Of a stretch of 64,000 bases of DNA, positions 53,174 through 61,658 are shown in pieces (position 1 is the first letter of the stretch; each line of letters begins with the position of its first letter). Made by a program: the position numbers and the translations under genes. A model generated the notes under the pieces. That model was given only the letters and a program-made list of their open reading frames with translations. It was not told the DNA's origin and did not search any database. Source of the stretch: a virus; IMG/VR virus record IMGVR_UViG_3300010885_029461, positions 1 through 64,000 of that record; one strand, given 5' to 3'.

Positions 53174-53905
53174 ATGATTCGAATAGTTGTACCTACGGTC
53201 TTAACCGAAGAAGCTTATAAAAATAGTGTCCCATATACTTGCCTAAATCGTATTATACAGACACACGATTCTAAAAAAATGGAAATATATGTTACGATTA
53301 TTCCCGAAAACCGTAAAGGTTTCTGTGCGTTATACAACGAATACATACATAATGATCCTGTCGAAAATGGGGAGTCTATCACAGTTTTTGTACATGATGA
53401 TATTGAAATTCATGACCAATTTTTCATTCAAAAGCTTAGAAAAGCTCATGAGAGATTTGACATAGTAGGTGTAGCAGGCACAACCAGTCAAAATTATATC
53501 AATGCTACAACGCTGGCATGGCATTTATGTATGAACCGAAAAGAAGATGGTAGAGGGTTTCTATCACATGTTATTCCTAAAGATATCGGAGGATATGGGT
53601 TTCCGTATGTTAATTCATCTTTTTATGGTCCAACTCCCGCAGAGGTAGTATTTGTGGATGGGGTTTTTATCAGTTTTAATACTAAGAAAGTGGCTGATAG
53701 TGGGGTGAAATTTAATGAGAAATATACTTTCCATCACTATGATATGTCTGCGTGTGCAGAAGCCAAAAAGGTAGGATTATCAATCGGGGTATATCCGATT
53801 TTTGCCATTCATCATGGACTAGGAGAATTCCACAATGATAAATTATGGCAGAAGCTAGCAATTGAGTTCGCTACAGATTACAAAGACTATAAACAATCCG
53901 TATGA
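53174..53905 (+). CDS. GT2-like glycosyltransferase
   Basis: A 243-residue protein. It has VFVHDDIEI (the Asp-rich metal-binding strand) and a later segment FVDGVFISFNTKKV with HHYDM, as in short phage and bacterial family-2-like enzymes. It sits among replication and small unknown genes, away from the sugar island. It overlaps the next gene by 4 bases. Substrates unknown. Confidence 0.65.
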   Translation: MIRIVVPTVLTEEAYKNSVPYTCLNRIIQTHDSKKMEIYVTIIPENRKGFCALYNEYIHNDPVENGESITVFVHDDIEIHDQFFIQKLRKAHERFDIVGVAGTTSQNYINATTLAWHLCMNRKEDGRGFLSHVIPKDIGGYGFPYVNSSFYGPTPAEVVFVDGVFISFNTKKVADSGVKFNEKYTFHHYDMSACAEAKKVGLSIGVYPIFAIHHGLGEFHNDKLWQKLAIEFATDYKDYKQSV

Positions 53906-54390
53906 TAGTAGATAATAGAGAAAATATAGATGATCGGTACACTTATGATCAACCATTAAGTACTTATTTTAGAACAAAATATTCCTATATAGGAAACATT
54001 TTAATTGATTTAGGTTCTGCCACCACACTGTATATGGATTTACCATATATATCTAAAGATGCCGGAATATTATTTAAACTGTGGTTTTTTGACAGATTAT
54101 GTGAAATGTTAAAAGATGTATCTACACAAAAATTTTTTATTGTAGATGATACCATTAAACAGAAAATTCTTGTAAAACAGCAACCAGATTCTTTAATTGT
54201 TGAGAATGTCACTAAGAAAGTATGTACGTATTCTAGAGGAAAATATGTTGATCGGAACAATGGAACGTATATATTCCATATCGTGTTCCCCGACGAGGTA
54301 CTACCTAATGAAATGTGCCAAATGATAGAATCCGAGTTCCATAACACCGTAAATTTATTCAGGCTAAAAAATAATGAAAACACCCTTTAG
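53902..54390 (+). CDS. Hypothetical protein
   Basis: A 162-residue alpha/beta protein overlapping both neighbours (4 and 17 bases). No family recognised. Confidence 0.55.
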   Translation: MIVDNRENIDDRYTYDQPLSTYFRTKYSYIGNILIDLGSATTLYMDLPYISKDAGILFKLWFFDRLCEMLKDVSTQKFFIVDDTIKQKILVKQQPDSLIVENVTKKVCTYSRGKYVDRNNGTYIFHIVFPDEVLPNEMCQMIESEFHNTVNLFRLKNNENTL

Positions 54391-54781
54391 TATTGTTGAT
54401 GATATTTTATTCACAAAAGATGATAAACGGCTAACCTCTAGTGACGATTGTAATCTTTTCGTAATCAATAAACTGATTTCATATCATTCTCCTGTATTCT
54501 GTAATATCTTAAACCAGACAGTAAATCAATATAAGGATGTGTTAAATGCTCAACAAACAGTAGATTTCCTGCGACTAATTTTTCCAAAAACAAATAAGAG
54601 AAGAATTGAATGGATGTATAAAAAGAATAAACTTGCTGAAAAAGCAAACGGGGTTGCTGTGCTTTTGGCGAAATCTCTTGAGGTATCAGAGCGAGACATT
54701 CAAGCGGCAATTAATATTTTTCCAGAAATCTTAGACGAATTCGAAGAAGATGAAAAGATGTATAAAAAAGTGGATAACTAA
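54374..54781 (+). CDS. 62: Candidate small clamp-loader subunit (gp62-like)
   Basis: A 135-residue helical protein. Its layout resembles T4-type gp62 proteins: PFSIVDDILFTKD near the start, a long helical region, then NKRRIEWMYKKN (compare the KRYGKW element of T4 gp62) and a C-terminal helix pair. gp62 with gp44 loads the clamp. gp44 is not in the window, so it must be elsewhere. Assignment is by pattern only. Confidence 0.45.
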   Translation: MKTPFSIVDDILFTKDDKRLTSSDDCNLFVINKLISYHSPVFCNILNQTVNQYKDVLNAQQTVDFLRLIFPKTNKRRIEWMYKKNKLAEKANGVAVLLAKSLEVSERDIQAAINIFPEILDEFEEDEKMYKKVDN

Positions 54782-54799
54782 AAATGACATAGTTAAATA
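54771..54799 (+). promoter_or_regulatory. Promoter TGGATA-17-TAAATA
   Basis: The -10 ends 6 bases before the ATG at 54806. Confidence 0.4.
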
Positions 54800-54805
54800 T
54801 GTTGT

Positions 54806-55237
54806 ATGACCGATAGCCAAGATAGATTAGTAGACTCTGTTGTTAATAGTATTCCTCGCAGCGAGAAGATAGTAAATCATAACATTGATTTAAAGGATTG
54901 GAGAATTGTGAATCTTTATAAAGATTCCTTATGGGTTAAACTTATTGATGAACCTGATGCACATACCGTAATTAAAAACGGAATAGTTCTTACTACCACT
55001 CAGGCAAAGGGGCCATATTCATTAGGCGAAATATTAATGACTGGTCCAGATGTTAAACATGCGGTAGTCGGTAGTCATATTCTGTTTGTTAAACAGGTAG
55101 GACAACCTGCACATAGAAGTGTTGACGGGTATAAATCATGGTTTGTTCGGGAAGATGCAGTTATGGCAGTCATAGAATATGCAGGAACTGCCGAACAAAT
55201 GAAAAACGACATTACTAATCAAATTCTACTCGGTTAA
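54806..55237 (+). CDS. 31: GroES-like co-chaperonin (T4 gp31-type candidate)
   Basis: A 143-residue protein. After a 35-residue lead, the sequence follows the GroES barrel: VNLYKDSLWVKLID, GIVLTT, LGEILMTGPDVKHAVVGSHILFV, a loop, then SWFVREDAVMAVIEY at the end. The roof and mobile-loop regions differ from the host type, as in T4 gp31. It would cap host GroEL for folding of the major capsid protein. Not certain without structure comparison. Confidence 0.65.
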   Translation: MTDSQDRLVDSVVNSIPRSEKIVNHNIDLKDWRIVNLYKDSLWVKLIDEPDAHTVIKNGIVLTTTQAKGPYSLGEILMTGPDVKHAVVGSHILFVKQVGQPAHRSVDGYKSWFVREDAVMAVIEYAGTAEQMKNDITNQILLG

Positions 55238-55243
55238 TAAATA
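55236..55243 (+). promoter_or_regulatory. Late-type promoter AATAAATA
   Basis: Ends exactly 5 bases before the GTG start at 55249; it overlaps the stop codon of the GroES-like gene. Confidence 0.55.
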
Positions 55244-55248
55244 ATTAG

Positions 55249-55761
55249 GTGACTAATGCCACCTTACAGTTAACCTTAAGTAGAAACGTAGTAGAATTAA
55301 ACTTCGTCAGACGACATCATAAAAACGGATGGTCCGATATAAGAGGACTATTTGGTACTACCAATTATGAATTATTAAATGGGGACTTCGGGCATCAGGT
55401 ATTAAATTTCGCCCCTCCAAAAGGAGTAGGGATGGGATATAATTATAAACAATTTAATCTATGTGTTGTTTGGGATATGTTTCGGCAGGAGTATCGCGTG
55501 TTTGGCGCAGAACAAGTTAATGTCCGACAGATATGGGACGTATCTACTCCTGAAGGGATTGAAATATTCAAACAATATTTCTATGAAAATATTATTAATA
55601 TGTCCCAAGATGATAAGTTACAATTTATGGGATATACAGGGGATATAGTGGCAACTCATCAACCAAATGTATCAGTCCATACAAAACGTAGTATATTTAA
55701 ACGTGCAGCCGACAAATTCCAACATTTCGTGGATAGAGTAAAAAAATATTTTAAACGATAA
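55249..55761 (+). CDS. Hypothetical protein with GTG start
   Basis: A 170-residue protein starting at GTG; the promoter box 5 bases upstream supports this start. It contains NGWSDIRGLFGTTNYELL and FNLCVVWDMFRQEYR and a basic tail ending in KKYFKR. The function is unknown. Confidence 0.6.
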   Translation: MTNATLQLTLSRNVVELNFVRRHHKNGWSDIRGLFGTTNYELLNGDFGHQVLNFAPPKGVGMGYNYKQFNLCVVWDMFRQEYRVFGAEQVNVRQIWDVSTPEGIEIFKQYFYENIINMSQDDKLQFMGYTGDIVATHQPNVSVHTKRSIFKRAADKFQHFVDRVKKYFKR

Positions 55762-55767
55762 CAATAG

Positions 55768-55796
55768 TTGTTTTAGTTATTTTAAGGTTCTAAATA
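55768..55796 (+). promoter_or_regulatory. Promoter TTGTTT-17-TAAATA
   Basis: The -10 ends 6 bases before the ATG at 55803. Confidence 0.45.
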
Positions 55797-55802
55797 ATAA
55801 CA

Positions 55803-56168
55803 ATGTTACAAATAGAAGGTTTCGAAAAAATGTTTACGAAGTATTTTCAAAAAAATATAATACTTCGTATAGGGAATGATGATATTAAAAATGGCAAATT
55901 TCTTTTAATACAGAACCATGTCATAACCAATAACTTTTATTTTGAATTGGTTATAGAAAATACTAAAAAGATAGTATCCTTTAAAATCCCATATCCTTTC
56001 TCATATAGTGAGTATCCAGAATCTGACATCATCTATCTAGATTATAGATTTAATACTCTTACTAAGAATCCCGTTTTAAAGAATCTGATGACTAATATTG
56101 GGAACGCCAGTATAGTTGATAAACCTTCAAAATTCTTAGACTCTATATTAGAAATACAATTTACTTAA
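55803..56168 (+). CDS. Hypothetical protein
   Basis: A 121-residue protein, mostly beta by composition; no motif. The next ATG follows 1 base after its stop. Confidence 0.5.
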   Translation: MLQIEGFEKMFTKYFQKNIILRIGNDDIKNGKFLLIQNHVITNNFYFELVIENTKKIVSFKIPYPFSYSEYPESDIIYLDYRFNTLTKNPVLKNLMTNIGNASIVDKPSKFLDSILEIQFT

Positions 56169-56169
56169 T

Positions 56170-56418
56170 ATGTTATACTTTTCATTATTTTCCGGTGAGA
56201 TATATGATTCTCCTACAGAACTAACTGATCCTTTTCAAATTCCGTTAAAAACTAAACCAGCCAATTCCTGCTCTAAATGTCACGGAAGGTTTTATACGTG
56301 CTATCTGACTACAAATAAACAATACCAGATTTGTAACAAATGTGTGAAAAAATATGTAGATGCTGAAAGATTATTACGCAGTGTAGAAGCTAATCGCATC
56401 AATCGCAAAACTTCCTAA
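56170..56418 (+). CDS. Small zinc-ribbon-like protein
   Basis: An 82-residue protein with Cys34-x2-Cys37 and Cys55-x2-Cys58, a plausible zinc ribbon, followed by a basic helix (RLLRSVEANRINRKTS). May bind nucleic acid. No name. Confidence 0.55.
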   Translation: MLYFSLFSGEIYDSPTELTDPFQIPLKTKPANSCSKCHGRFYTCYLTTNKQYQICNKCVKKYVDAERLLRSVEANRINRKTS

Positions 56419-56420
56419 CA

Positions 56421-56774
56421 ATGTCAACAAAAAAACCTATCATAAATGGCATAGTGTATAGAGATGATGATAAAATCATGTTCATCTCTATGTATGATGA
56501 GAAGCGTAGAGAGATTTTCGAGTCCAGATATCTAACTATGGGACCGAATAATACACCTATTTCGGAAAATTGTTTTATCTTAGTAGAATATGCAGAAGAA
56601 CATTATCGCATAGTTACTAATCCTATAGTATTAACGAATATACATTATAATGGTAAAGATGTCGCCGCAAAAAATATAAGCATTGATGGTCTTATCACAT
56701 CTTCATACGAAGCCGCTAAAAAGTATATTGAGCGTCATAAAGACGATCACCTTAATACTGAAGCATCTGACTGA
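56421..56774 (+). CDS. Hypothetical protein
   Basis: A 117-residue protein. Its 3' end overlaps the convergent fibre-like gene by 23 bases. No family recognised. Confidence 0.55.
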   Translation: MSTKKPIINGIVYRDDDKIMFISMYDEKRREIFESRYLTMGPNNTPISENCFILVEYAEEHYRIVTNPIVLTNIHYNGKDVAAKNISIDGLITSSYEAAKKYIERHKDDHLNTEASD

Positions 56775-57399
56775 GTATCATAGTACCGTCATAGTAGTAC
56801 CTGATTAGGTTTCTACCACTTGCGGCTACGTTCATGGATGTACTACCAGAGAAGCGCCAGTCACTACCAAAGGAAGTGATGGAATAACCACTAGTTCCAC
56901 TAGACATTATAGATATATTCCCTTGTTGTCCTGCTACAATATTAGTAGGATTTCTCATGAAACAGTTAGATGATAGTATAAGATTGGCGTTTCTGCCGAC
57001 TGAATCAACATCCCATGATATTGCACCAGATGGTGCATGCGTAAGTGTGCCGGGAGTATTCACTATATTAGCACTTAAATAATTCAAACCAGAACTTAGA
57101 AAGTTTACCTGTCCCTGTAGATTAGAGCTAACCGAAATCATGGTGGAACTAAGATAGTTCACCTGTGCCTGTAAATTAGAGCTAACTGCAATCATAGTAG
57201 AGCTTAAAAACTCTATTCTATTCTGTAACGTCGAACTCACTGAAATCATAGTAGCACTTAAAAAGTTTATACTACTCACGGTCCATGCAGATAGTGCTTG
57301 TAAATTATTATCAAGCGCAGTGAACCCTATATTGATAGTTGATAAACTATTACCTATACAGGTGGTCTTTGAAACAGTGACGGGGACATAATAAAGCAT
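56752..57399 (-). CDS. Fibre-like protein with four heptad-type 18-residue repeats
   Basis: A 215-residue protein. Residues from about 43 contain repeats of the form xxFLSxTMISVSSxLQxx (three full copies and one partial), expected to form a trimeric or dimeric coiled coil. The C-terminal 80 residues are Gly/Ser/Asn-rich (SSGTSGYSITSFGSDWRFSGS), a beta-type fibre tip. A box five bases upstream of the ATG marks it as late. Likely a short tail or head fibre. Confidence 0.6.
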   Translation of the reverse strand: MLYYVPVTVSKTTCIGNSLSTINIGFTALDNNLQALSAWTVSSINFLSATMISVSSTLQNRIEFLSSTMIAVSSNLQAQVNYLSSTMISVSSNLQGQVNFLSSGLNYLSANIVNTPGTLTHAPSGAISWDVDSVGRNANLILSSNCFMRNPTNIVAGQQGNISIMSSGTSGYSITSFGSDWRFSGSTSMNVAASGRNLIRYYYDGTMILSQMLQY

Positions 57400-57404
57400 A
57401 ATTT

Positions 57405-57412
57405 TATTTATG
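57405..57412 (-). promoter_or_regulatory. Late-type promoter CATAAATA
   Basis: Ends exactly 5 bases before the ATG at 57399. Confidence 0.6.
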
Positions 57413-57423
57413 GATTGAAAATG

Positions 57424-57454
57424 AAAAAAGCGACAATTTACATGTCGCTTTTTT
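57424..57454 (-). terminator. Rho-independent terminator
   Basis: A 12-bp stem AAAAAAGCGACA with its complement and a 7-base loop; the T run on the minus strand ends the unit with the gene at 57476-58249. Confidence 0.85.
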
Positions 57455-57475
57455 CGTTTTAATTATTTTTCAGTA

Positions 57476-58249
57476 TTAGAACAATCTTTCGCCTTCTTTT
57501 TTACCGAATCCGGTGCGCTGGGTTTGACCAACTTTAGCATTGCCGTTAGCATTTACATGATTTGTAGCTGGTTGCTTGCTTGGCTTACCGTCACGGGTTT
57601 GAGTATTGCCGTGATGCCCACCTTCGGAACCTTCAGTGTCTTCAGGAGCAAAACCTGTTTTGTTCTTGGAGAAATCTGCATCACCATTACCCTTTACGCG
57701 AGTAGTAGCTGCTTGCTTGCTTGGCTTACCATCACGGGTCTGAGTATTGCCGAGGTGCTTACCGTTGCCCATTTGACCATAGGATTCAGTAGGAACTGAG
57801 TCGTCTCCATCATCAAAGCTGAAATCGTCACCCATTCCGTCGTCTGATGTGCCTGCACCAGAGATAAGATCACAAATTTCTTGAAGGGTCATTGATTTAA
57901 GTTCGGAGAGAGTGAAAGTTTGGTCGTCATCGCCACCCATTCCGTCATCTTCTCCTGCATCAAATTCAAAGGAATCGTCGCTAGAGTCGTCATCAAAAGA
58001 ATTTTCACCAGAGTCAAATTCTTCCATAAAGGTATTGAAAAGGTTGTCGAATGAATTTTTCTCATTATAACATGCACCTGCATCGAAAGGCTTCTTTTTC
58101 TTCTTGGTAGCAGAAACAGTAGGTGCAGCGGCTGCATCAGTAGTCTCATCTTCCTCAGCTTCTTCTTTCTTCTCAACAATCACAGCAGAAGATTGTGGCT
58201 TAAGATAATGATTCTCATAAATGTTTACTAGGTCTAGATTGTTTTCCAT
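57476..58249 (-). CDS. Highly acidic protein with internal duplication; possible scaffold or internal-head protein
   Basis: A 257-residue protein rich in Asp/Ser/Gly, with stretches such as DDDSSDDSFEFDAGEDDG. Two copies of a segment containing GNTQTRDGKPSKQ-A/P-AT occur near the C terminus, about 45 residues apart. Under a late-type box and encoded next to the terminase in divergent orientation. Such composition fits a scaffold or a disordered virion protein, but function is inferred only. Confidence 0.5.
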   Translation of the reverse strand: MENNLDLVNIYENHYLKPQSSAVIVEKKEEAEEDETTDAAAAPTVSATKKKKKPFDAGACYNEKNSFDNLFNTFMEEFDSGENSFDDDSSDDSFEFDAGEDDGMGGDDDQTFTLSELKSMTLQEICDLISGAGTSDDGMGDDFSFDDGDDSVPTESYGQMGNGKHLGNTQTRDGKPSKQAATTRVKGNGDADFSKNKTGFAPEDTEGSEGGHHGNTQTRDGKPSKQPATNHVNANGNAKVGQTQRTGFGKKEGERLF

Positions 58250-58257
58250 ATAAACAT

Positions 58258-58265
58258 TATTTATT
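58258..58265 (-). promoter_or_regulatory. Late-type promoter AATAAATA
   Basis: Ends 8 bases before the ATG at 58249. Confidence 0.55.
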
Positions 58266-58299
58266 GTAAACGTTTGATTTTTCTATTTTAATATTAACA

Positions 58300-58307
58300 T
58301 ATAAATA
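58300..58307 (+). promoter_or_regulatory. Late-type promoter TATAAATA (terminase)
   Basis: Full T4 late consensus, ending exactly 5 bases before the ATG at 58313. Confidence 0.7.
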
Positions 58308-58312
58308 TTGTA

Positions 58313-60019
58313 ATGGCTAAGAAGAAATCAGATAAGTTTTTAAATAATAATGAAAACCTCCCTATATCTGTAGAAATTGAATACACCCCCGAACAGATTG
58401 AAGAACTACGTAGATGTAAGGACGATGTTATATACTTTGCAGAGAACTTTTTCTATATTGTAAATTTAGATGAAGGTAGGCAGAAAATAAAGTTATATGA
58501 ACCCCAAAAAGAAGCTATTCTCAAAATTATTCAAAATAGAAGAACTGTTATATGTGCATCCCGACAGGTAGGAAAATCCACCCTAATGACCGTGGTATGC
58601 CTATGGTATGCTCTATTCACAGAAGATCATACTGTAGCAATTCTTGCTAATAAGGAAGACCAAGCAAAGGAAATTCTAGAACGTATTAAGTTAGCATATG
58701 AAGAAATTCCTAACTATATTAAAGCAGGCGTATCAGACTTCACTAAAGAACAACTTCGATTAACTAATGGTTCTAAAATATTTGTATCAACTACTTCTGC
58801 GGATGCTATTCGAGGAAAGTCAGTAAATACGTTATTTGTTGACGAGTTTGCCCACGTACGTAAGGAAATTGCCGATGACTTCTTTAAATCCATTATTCCT
58901 ACGCTTTCGTCGTCTAGAAAATCTAAACTAGTCATAGTTTCGACCCCTAAAGGAACTGAAAATAAATTTTATGATATTTTCTCAAATGCTGAGAAGAAAA
59001 AATCTAATTGGGAATGTGTTAAAATATATTGGCATCAGATACCGGGGCGCGATGATGCATGGAAAAAGGAACAATTAGAAGCAATATCATATGATATGTC
59101 AATGTGGAATCAAGAATTTGACCTTCATTTCTTAGAAGATGGAACTTCTGCATTGAATTTAGAGGTTATTGAGCGTCTAAAAAATATGTGTCGTCCTGCG
59201 GATTTCACTTATGATTTTGGAGATTATCAGGTATGGAGAGAACCGGAAGCTAATAGAGTATACTCAATTGGAGTTGATGCTGCTGAAGGGGTTGGACAAG
59301 ATTATTCGGTTGCTCAAATTATTGATATTACTGATCCAACTGATATTAGACATTGTGCTACCTTTGCATCAAATAGGTTACAACCATATATCTTTGCAGA
59401 AAAATTGAACCAGATTGCACGATCATGGGGTCGTCCGTTTTTATGTATAGAACGTAATAAAGAAGGGGGACAAGTAGTAGATGCATTGTCAGAAGTTCAT
59501 AGATATGAAAACATCATACACTATTCTATGAAAAATGATACACGCGGAGTATATCAAAATCTTGGTATTTTCTGTCATCAAAATTCCAAATATACAGGTA
59601 TTATGAATATGAAATATTTCATCGAACACCTAGAATCTGTTAAAATATATGATATGTCAACTGTTAAAGAATTTGAAACCTTTGTTCGTAAAGAAAATAA
59701 AACATGGGGAGCAAAAAAAGGACATCATGACGACAGAATTATGTCTCTTATATGGGCATTAATTATATTAGAGAAGGACATAGCTGAGAAATATTTAGAA
59801 GTACTTGAGTATGATGAGACAGGTAAACCTGTTAGAATAGCAGACCCTAATCAAGAATTAGCGAATATATCATTTTATAATCAGGGAGACGGTAATACTA
59901 ATTATGCATGTACAGGGGGAGCACCCGCACCAGTTATATTCCAAATGGGTAAAGGTATTTTCAATTATAAAGAACATGATATGACTAAATACGCAGGCAA
60001 CGGGTGGACATTCGTTTAA
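58313..60019 (+). CDS. 17: Terminase large subunit (T4 gp17 type)
   Basis: A 568-residue packaging motor. ATPase: SRQVGKST (Walker A, residues 83-90) and TLFVDEF (Walker B, 173-179), with the later ATPase coupling segment LVIVSTPKGT. Nuclease: IGVDAAEGVGQDYS and the C-terminal HHDDRIMSL. T4 gp17 is 610 residues. Its late-type box gives a predicted leaderless message. Confidence 0.95.
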   Translation: MAKKKSDKFLNNNENLPISVEIEYTPEQIEELRRCKDDVIYFAENFFYIVNLDEGRQKIKLYEPQKEAILKIIQNRRTVICASRQVGKSTLMTVVCLWYALFTEDHTVAILANKEDQAKEILERIKLAYEEIPNYIKAGVSDFTKEQLRLTNGSKIFVSTTSADAIRGKSVNTLFVDEFAHVRKEIADDFFKSIIPTLSSSRKSKLVIVSTPKGTENKFYDIFSNAEKKKSNWECVKIYWHQIPGRDDAWKKEQLEAISYDMSMWNQEFDLHFLEDGTSALNLEVIERLKNMCRPADFTYDFGDYQVWREPEANRVYSIGVDAAEGVGQDYSVAQIIDITDPTDIRHCATFASNRLQPYIFAEKLNQIARSWGRPFLCIERNKEGGQVVDALSEVHRYENIIHYSMKNDTRGVYQNLGIFCHQNSKYTGIMNMKYFIEHLESVKIYDMSTVKEFETFVRKENKTWGAKKGHHDDRIMSLIWALIILEKDIAEKYLEVLEYDETGKPVRIADPNQELANISFYNQGDGNTNYACTGGAPAPVIFQMGKGIFNYKEHDMTKYAGNGWTFV

Positions 60020-60025
60020 TAAATA
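60018..60025 (+). promoter_or_regulatory. Late-type promoter AATAAATA
   Basis: Ends exactly 5 bases before the ATG at 60031; it starts within the terminase stop codon. Confidence 0.6.
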
Positions 60026-60030
60026 CTCCT

Positions 60031-60996
60031 ATGACTTCATATTTCGACAGTTACCTGCATACTATAATAGAAAATATAGTTCCTCTTTTCAAGAAAAAGA
60101 ACGATGATGGTTCCTATACTTTAACAGATGAAAAAGGTGTTCCGCAATTAGGAGGTAAATCGTTCGATATTGATATGGTTGAACGAATCATTAAAGCAAA
60201 TAAAGATAGAATATTCGCCGCAGAAGAACCTACCGAAGAAACACCCGAAACTCCTGAAGTAGAAGAACTTCCTATTAAAGGTGAGTATTGGTTCGATGAG
60301 AGCGGTAATGCGCAATATGCGGACGGGGACGTAGGGGATATGAACCATGAAGCATATGTTATTCAACGATGTGGTGGAGAAGTTGCTTCATTTTTTAATC
60401 TAGATGAATTTCATGAAAACAATATCATAAGTGAGATAGGAGATGAGATAGGAGATGAATGGGGAGATATAGAAAATGACCCCGCTAATGCCATAATCAA
60501 ATATCTTGTTACGTTCTGTAAAATGTCAGAGACTAAAGCCAGTGATTTAGTACTAACTGCATATGGATCAACAGTAGATGCCCGCGAATATGCTATCAAA
60601 AATTGGAACTGGATTCGTGTACATGGTACTAATATAGAAGTTCATAAATTAAATTCCATCACTCTCAGAAACGTGGCAAGGGGTATAAACGATGCACTGG
60701 AGCAAGAAGGGCATATGTACGATGATGATGCAGACGAACGTGCAGGAATAACCAGTTACAATATATCCACATATACAGGTAAACGATATTCTATCACTCT
60801 TAATGATATGGAAAAAGGCGATGTTTCAGGATTAGAAGAGGAACAAACAGTATCTAAAAGCGCAGCAACTCAACAAGTTCGACAGATGGATATTGACAGT
60901 ATGCCGAAATATTATCAACATAAAGGGGTAATAGGTGATTCATTTGACTCATATTATAACACAGTAATAGAACAGTTAGAATTATACACTAGATAA
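60031..60996 (+). CDS. Acidic virion-type protein of unknown function
   Basis: A 321-residue protein from the ATG at 60031 (a GTG at 60004 is rejected because the box lies between the two). The N terminus SYFDSYLHTIIENIV and the C terminus DSFDSYYNTVIEQLEL repeat the same helical pattern. Acidic region at residues 60-110. Encoded between terminase and tail tube, so it is probably a structural protein. Confidence 0.55.
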   Translation: MTSYFDSYLHTIIENIVPLFKKKNDDGSYTLTDEKGVPQLGGKSFDIDMVERIIKANKDRIFAAEEPTEETPETPEVEELPIKGEYWFDESGNAQYADGDVGDMNHEAYVIQRCGGEVASFFNLDEFHENNIISEIGDEIGDEWGDIENDPANAIIKYLVTFCKMSETKASDLVLTAYGSTVDAREYAIKNWNWIRVHGTNIEVHKLNSITLRNVARGINDALEQEGHMYDDDADERAGITSYNISTYTGKRYSITLNDMEKGDVSGLEEEQTVSKSAATQQVRQMDIDSMPKYYQHKGVIGDSFDSYYNTVIEQLELYTR

Positions 60997-60999
60997 ATA
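60992..60999 (+). promoter_or_regulatory. Late-type promoter GATAAATA
   Basis: Ends 6 bases before the ATG at 61006. Confidence 0.6.
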
Positions 61000-61005
61000 A
61001 TAATT

Positions 61006-61617
61006 ATGAATAATAGACCAAATGCTCCTGTGTTGGAAGATAACTGTCCTACTGAACCAGTTAATCAATCATATTATACTGATCAACAGAGCGTCCTCAA
61101 TGTATCCAGAAAGGATAAGTTTCTATTGGTGATGGATATGCCACCCGCATTAAAACCCTTAGTTCAAAAAGAAAACAGATTATGTCATGGGGGAAATCTA
61201 GAGAGATTAAGGTTCTCCGTATGGGGATCGGTCATTCCTGACATTTCTGTTAATAAAATAGAAACATCATTTGGGGGACAAACTTTTAAATTTTCTGGAA
61301 ACAGTCGTCCATCTTATCCCTCAATTGTATGTAATTTTACAGTAGATAATAATTATGATAATTATTACATTTTATGGAAATGGTTAGATATTCAAAATGG
61401 TGCATTGGAAGGACTATCAGAAAATAGAATTAAAACATACTCAACCAATATTTCAATATTTCCTTTAGCGGAATATGGTGCTCCTGTAGCAGAGTTTATA
61501 TATTATGATGCATTTATTACAGGTATAGGCGGAATAAATGTCAGTACCCGTGATGCATCCGAGACAGAATCCACCTTTACTTTTGATTTTAGTCAGCTAA
61601 GTATGAAACTTGTTTAA
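61006..61617 (+). CDS. 19: Tail tube protein (gp19-like)
   Basis: A 203-residue protein. The C-terminal half has the tube-fold layout FTVDNNYDNYYILWKWL, then FPLAEYGAPVAEFIYYDAFITGIGGINV and FTFDFSQLSMKLV. T4 gp19 is 163 residues. It lies directly before the sheath gene, as a tube-sheath pair. Confidence 0.65.
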   Translation: MNNRPNAPVLEDNCPTEPVNQSYYTDQQSVLNVSRKDKFLLVMDMPPALKPLVQKENRLCHGGNLERLRFSVWGSVIPDISVNKIETSFGGQTFKFSGNSRPSYPSIVCNFTVDNNYDNYYILWKWLDIQNGALEGLSENRIKTYSTNISIFPLAEYGAPVAEFIYYDAFITGIGGINVSTRDASETESTFTFDFSQLSMKLV

Positions 61618-61641
61618 TAAATAAGGATTTTTTTGGAATAT

Positions 61642-61649
61642 TATAAATA
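61642..61649 (+). promoter_or_regulatory. Late-type promoter TATAAATA (sheath)
   Basis: Ends 9 bases before the ATG at 61659. Confidence 0.6.
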
Positions 61650-61658
61650 GTATGATAT

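Noticed and set aside
60004-60030. GTG start for the gene after terminase
   Set aside because: The AATAAATA box at 60018-60025 lies inside this extension and points to the ATG at 60031.
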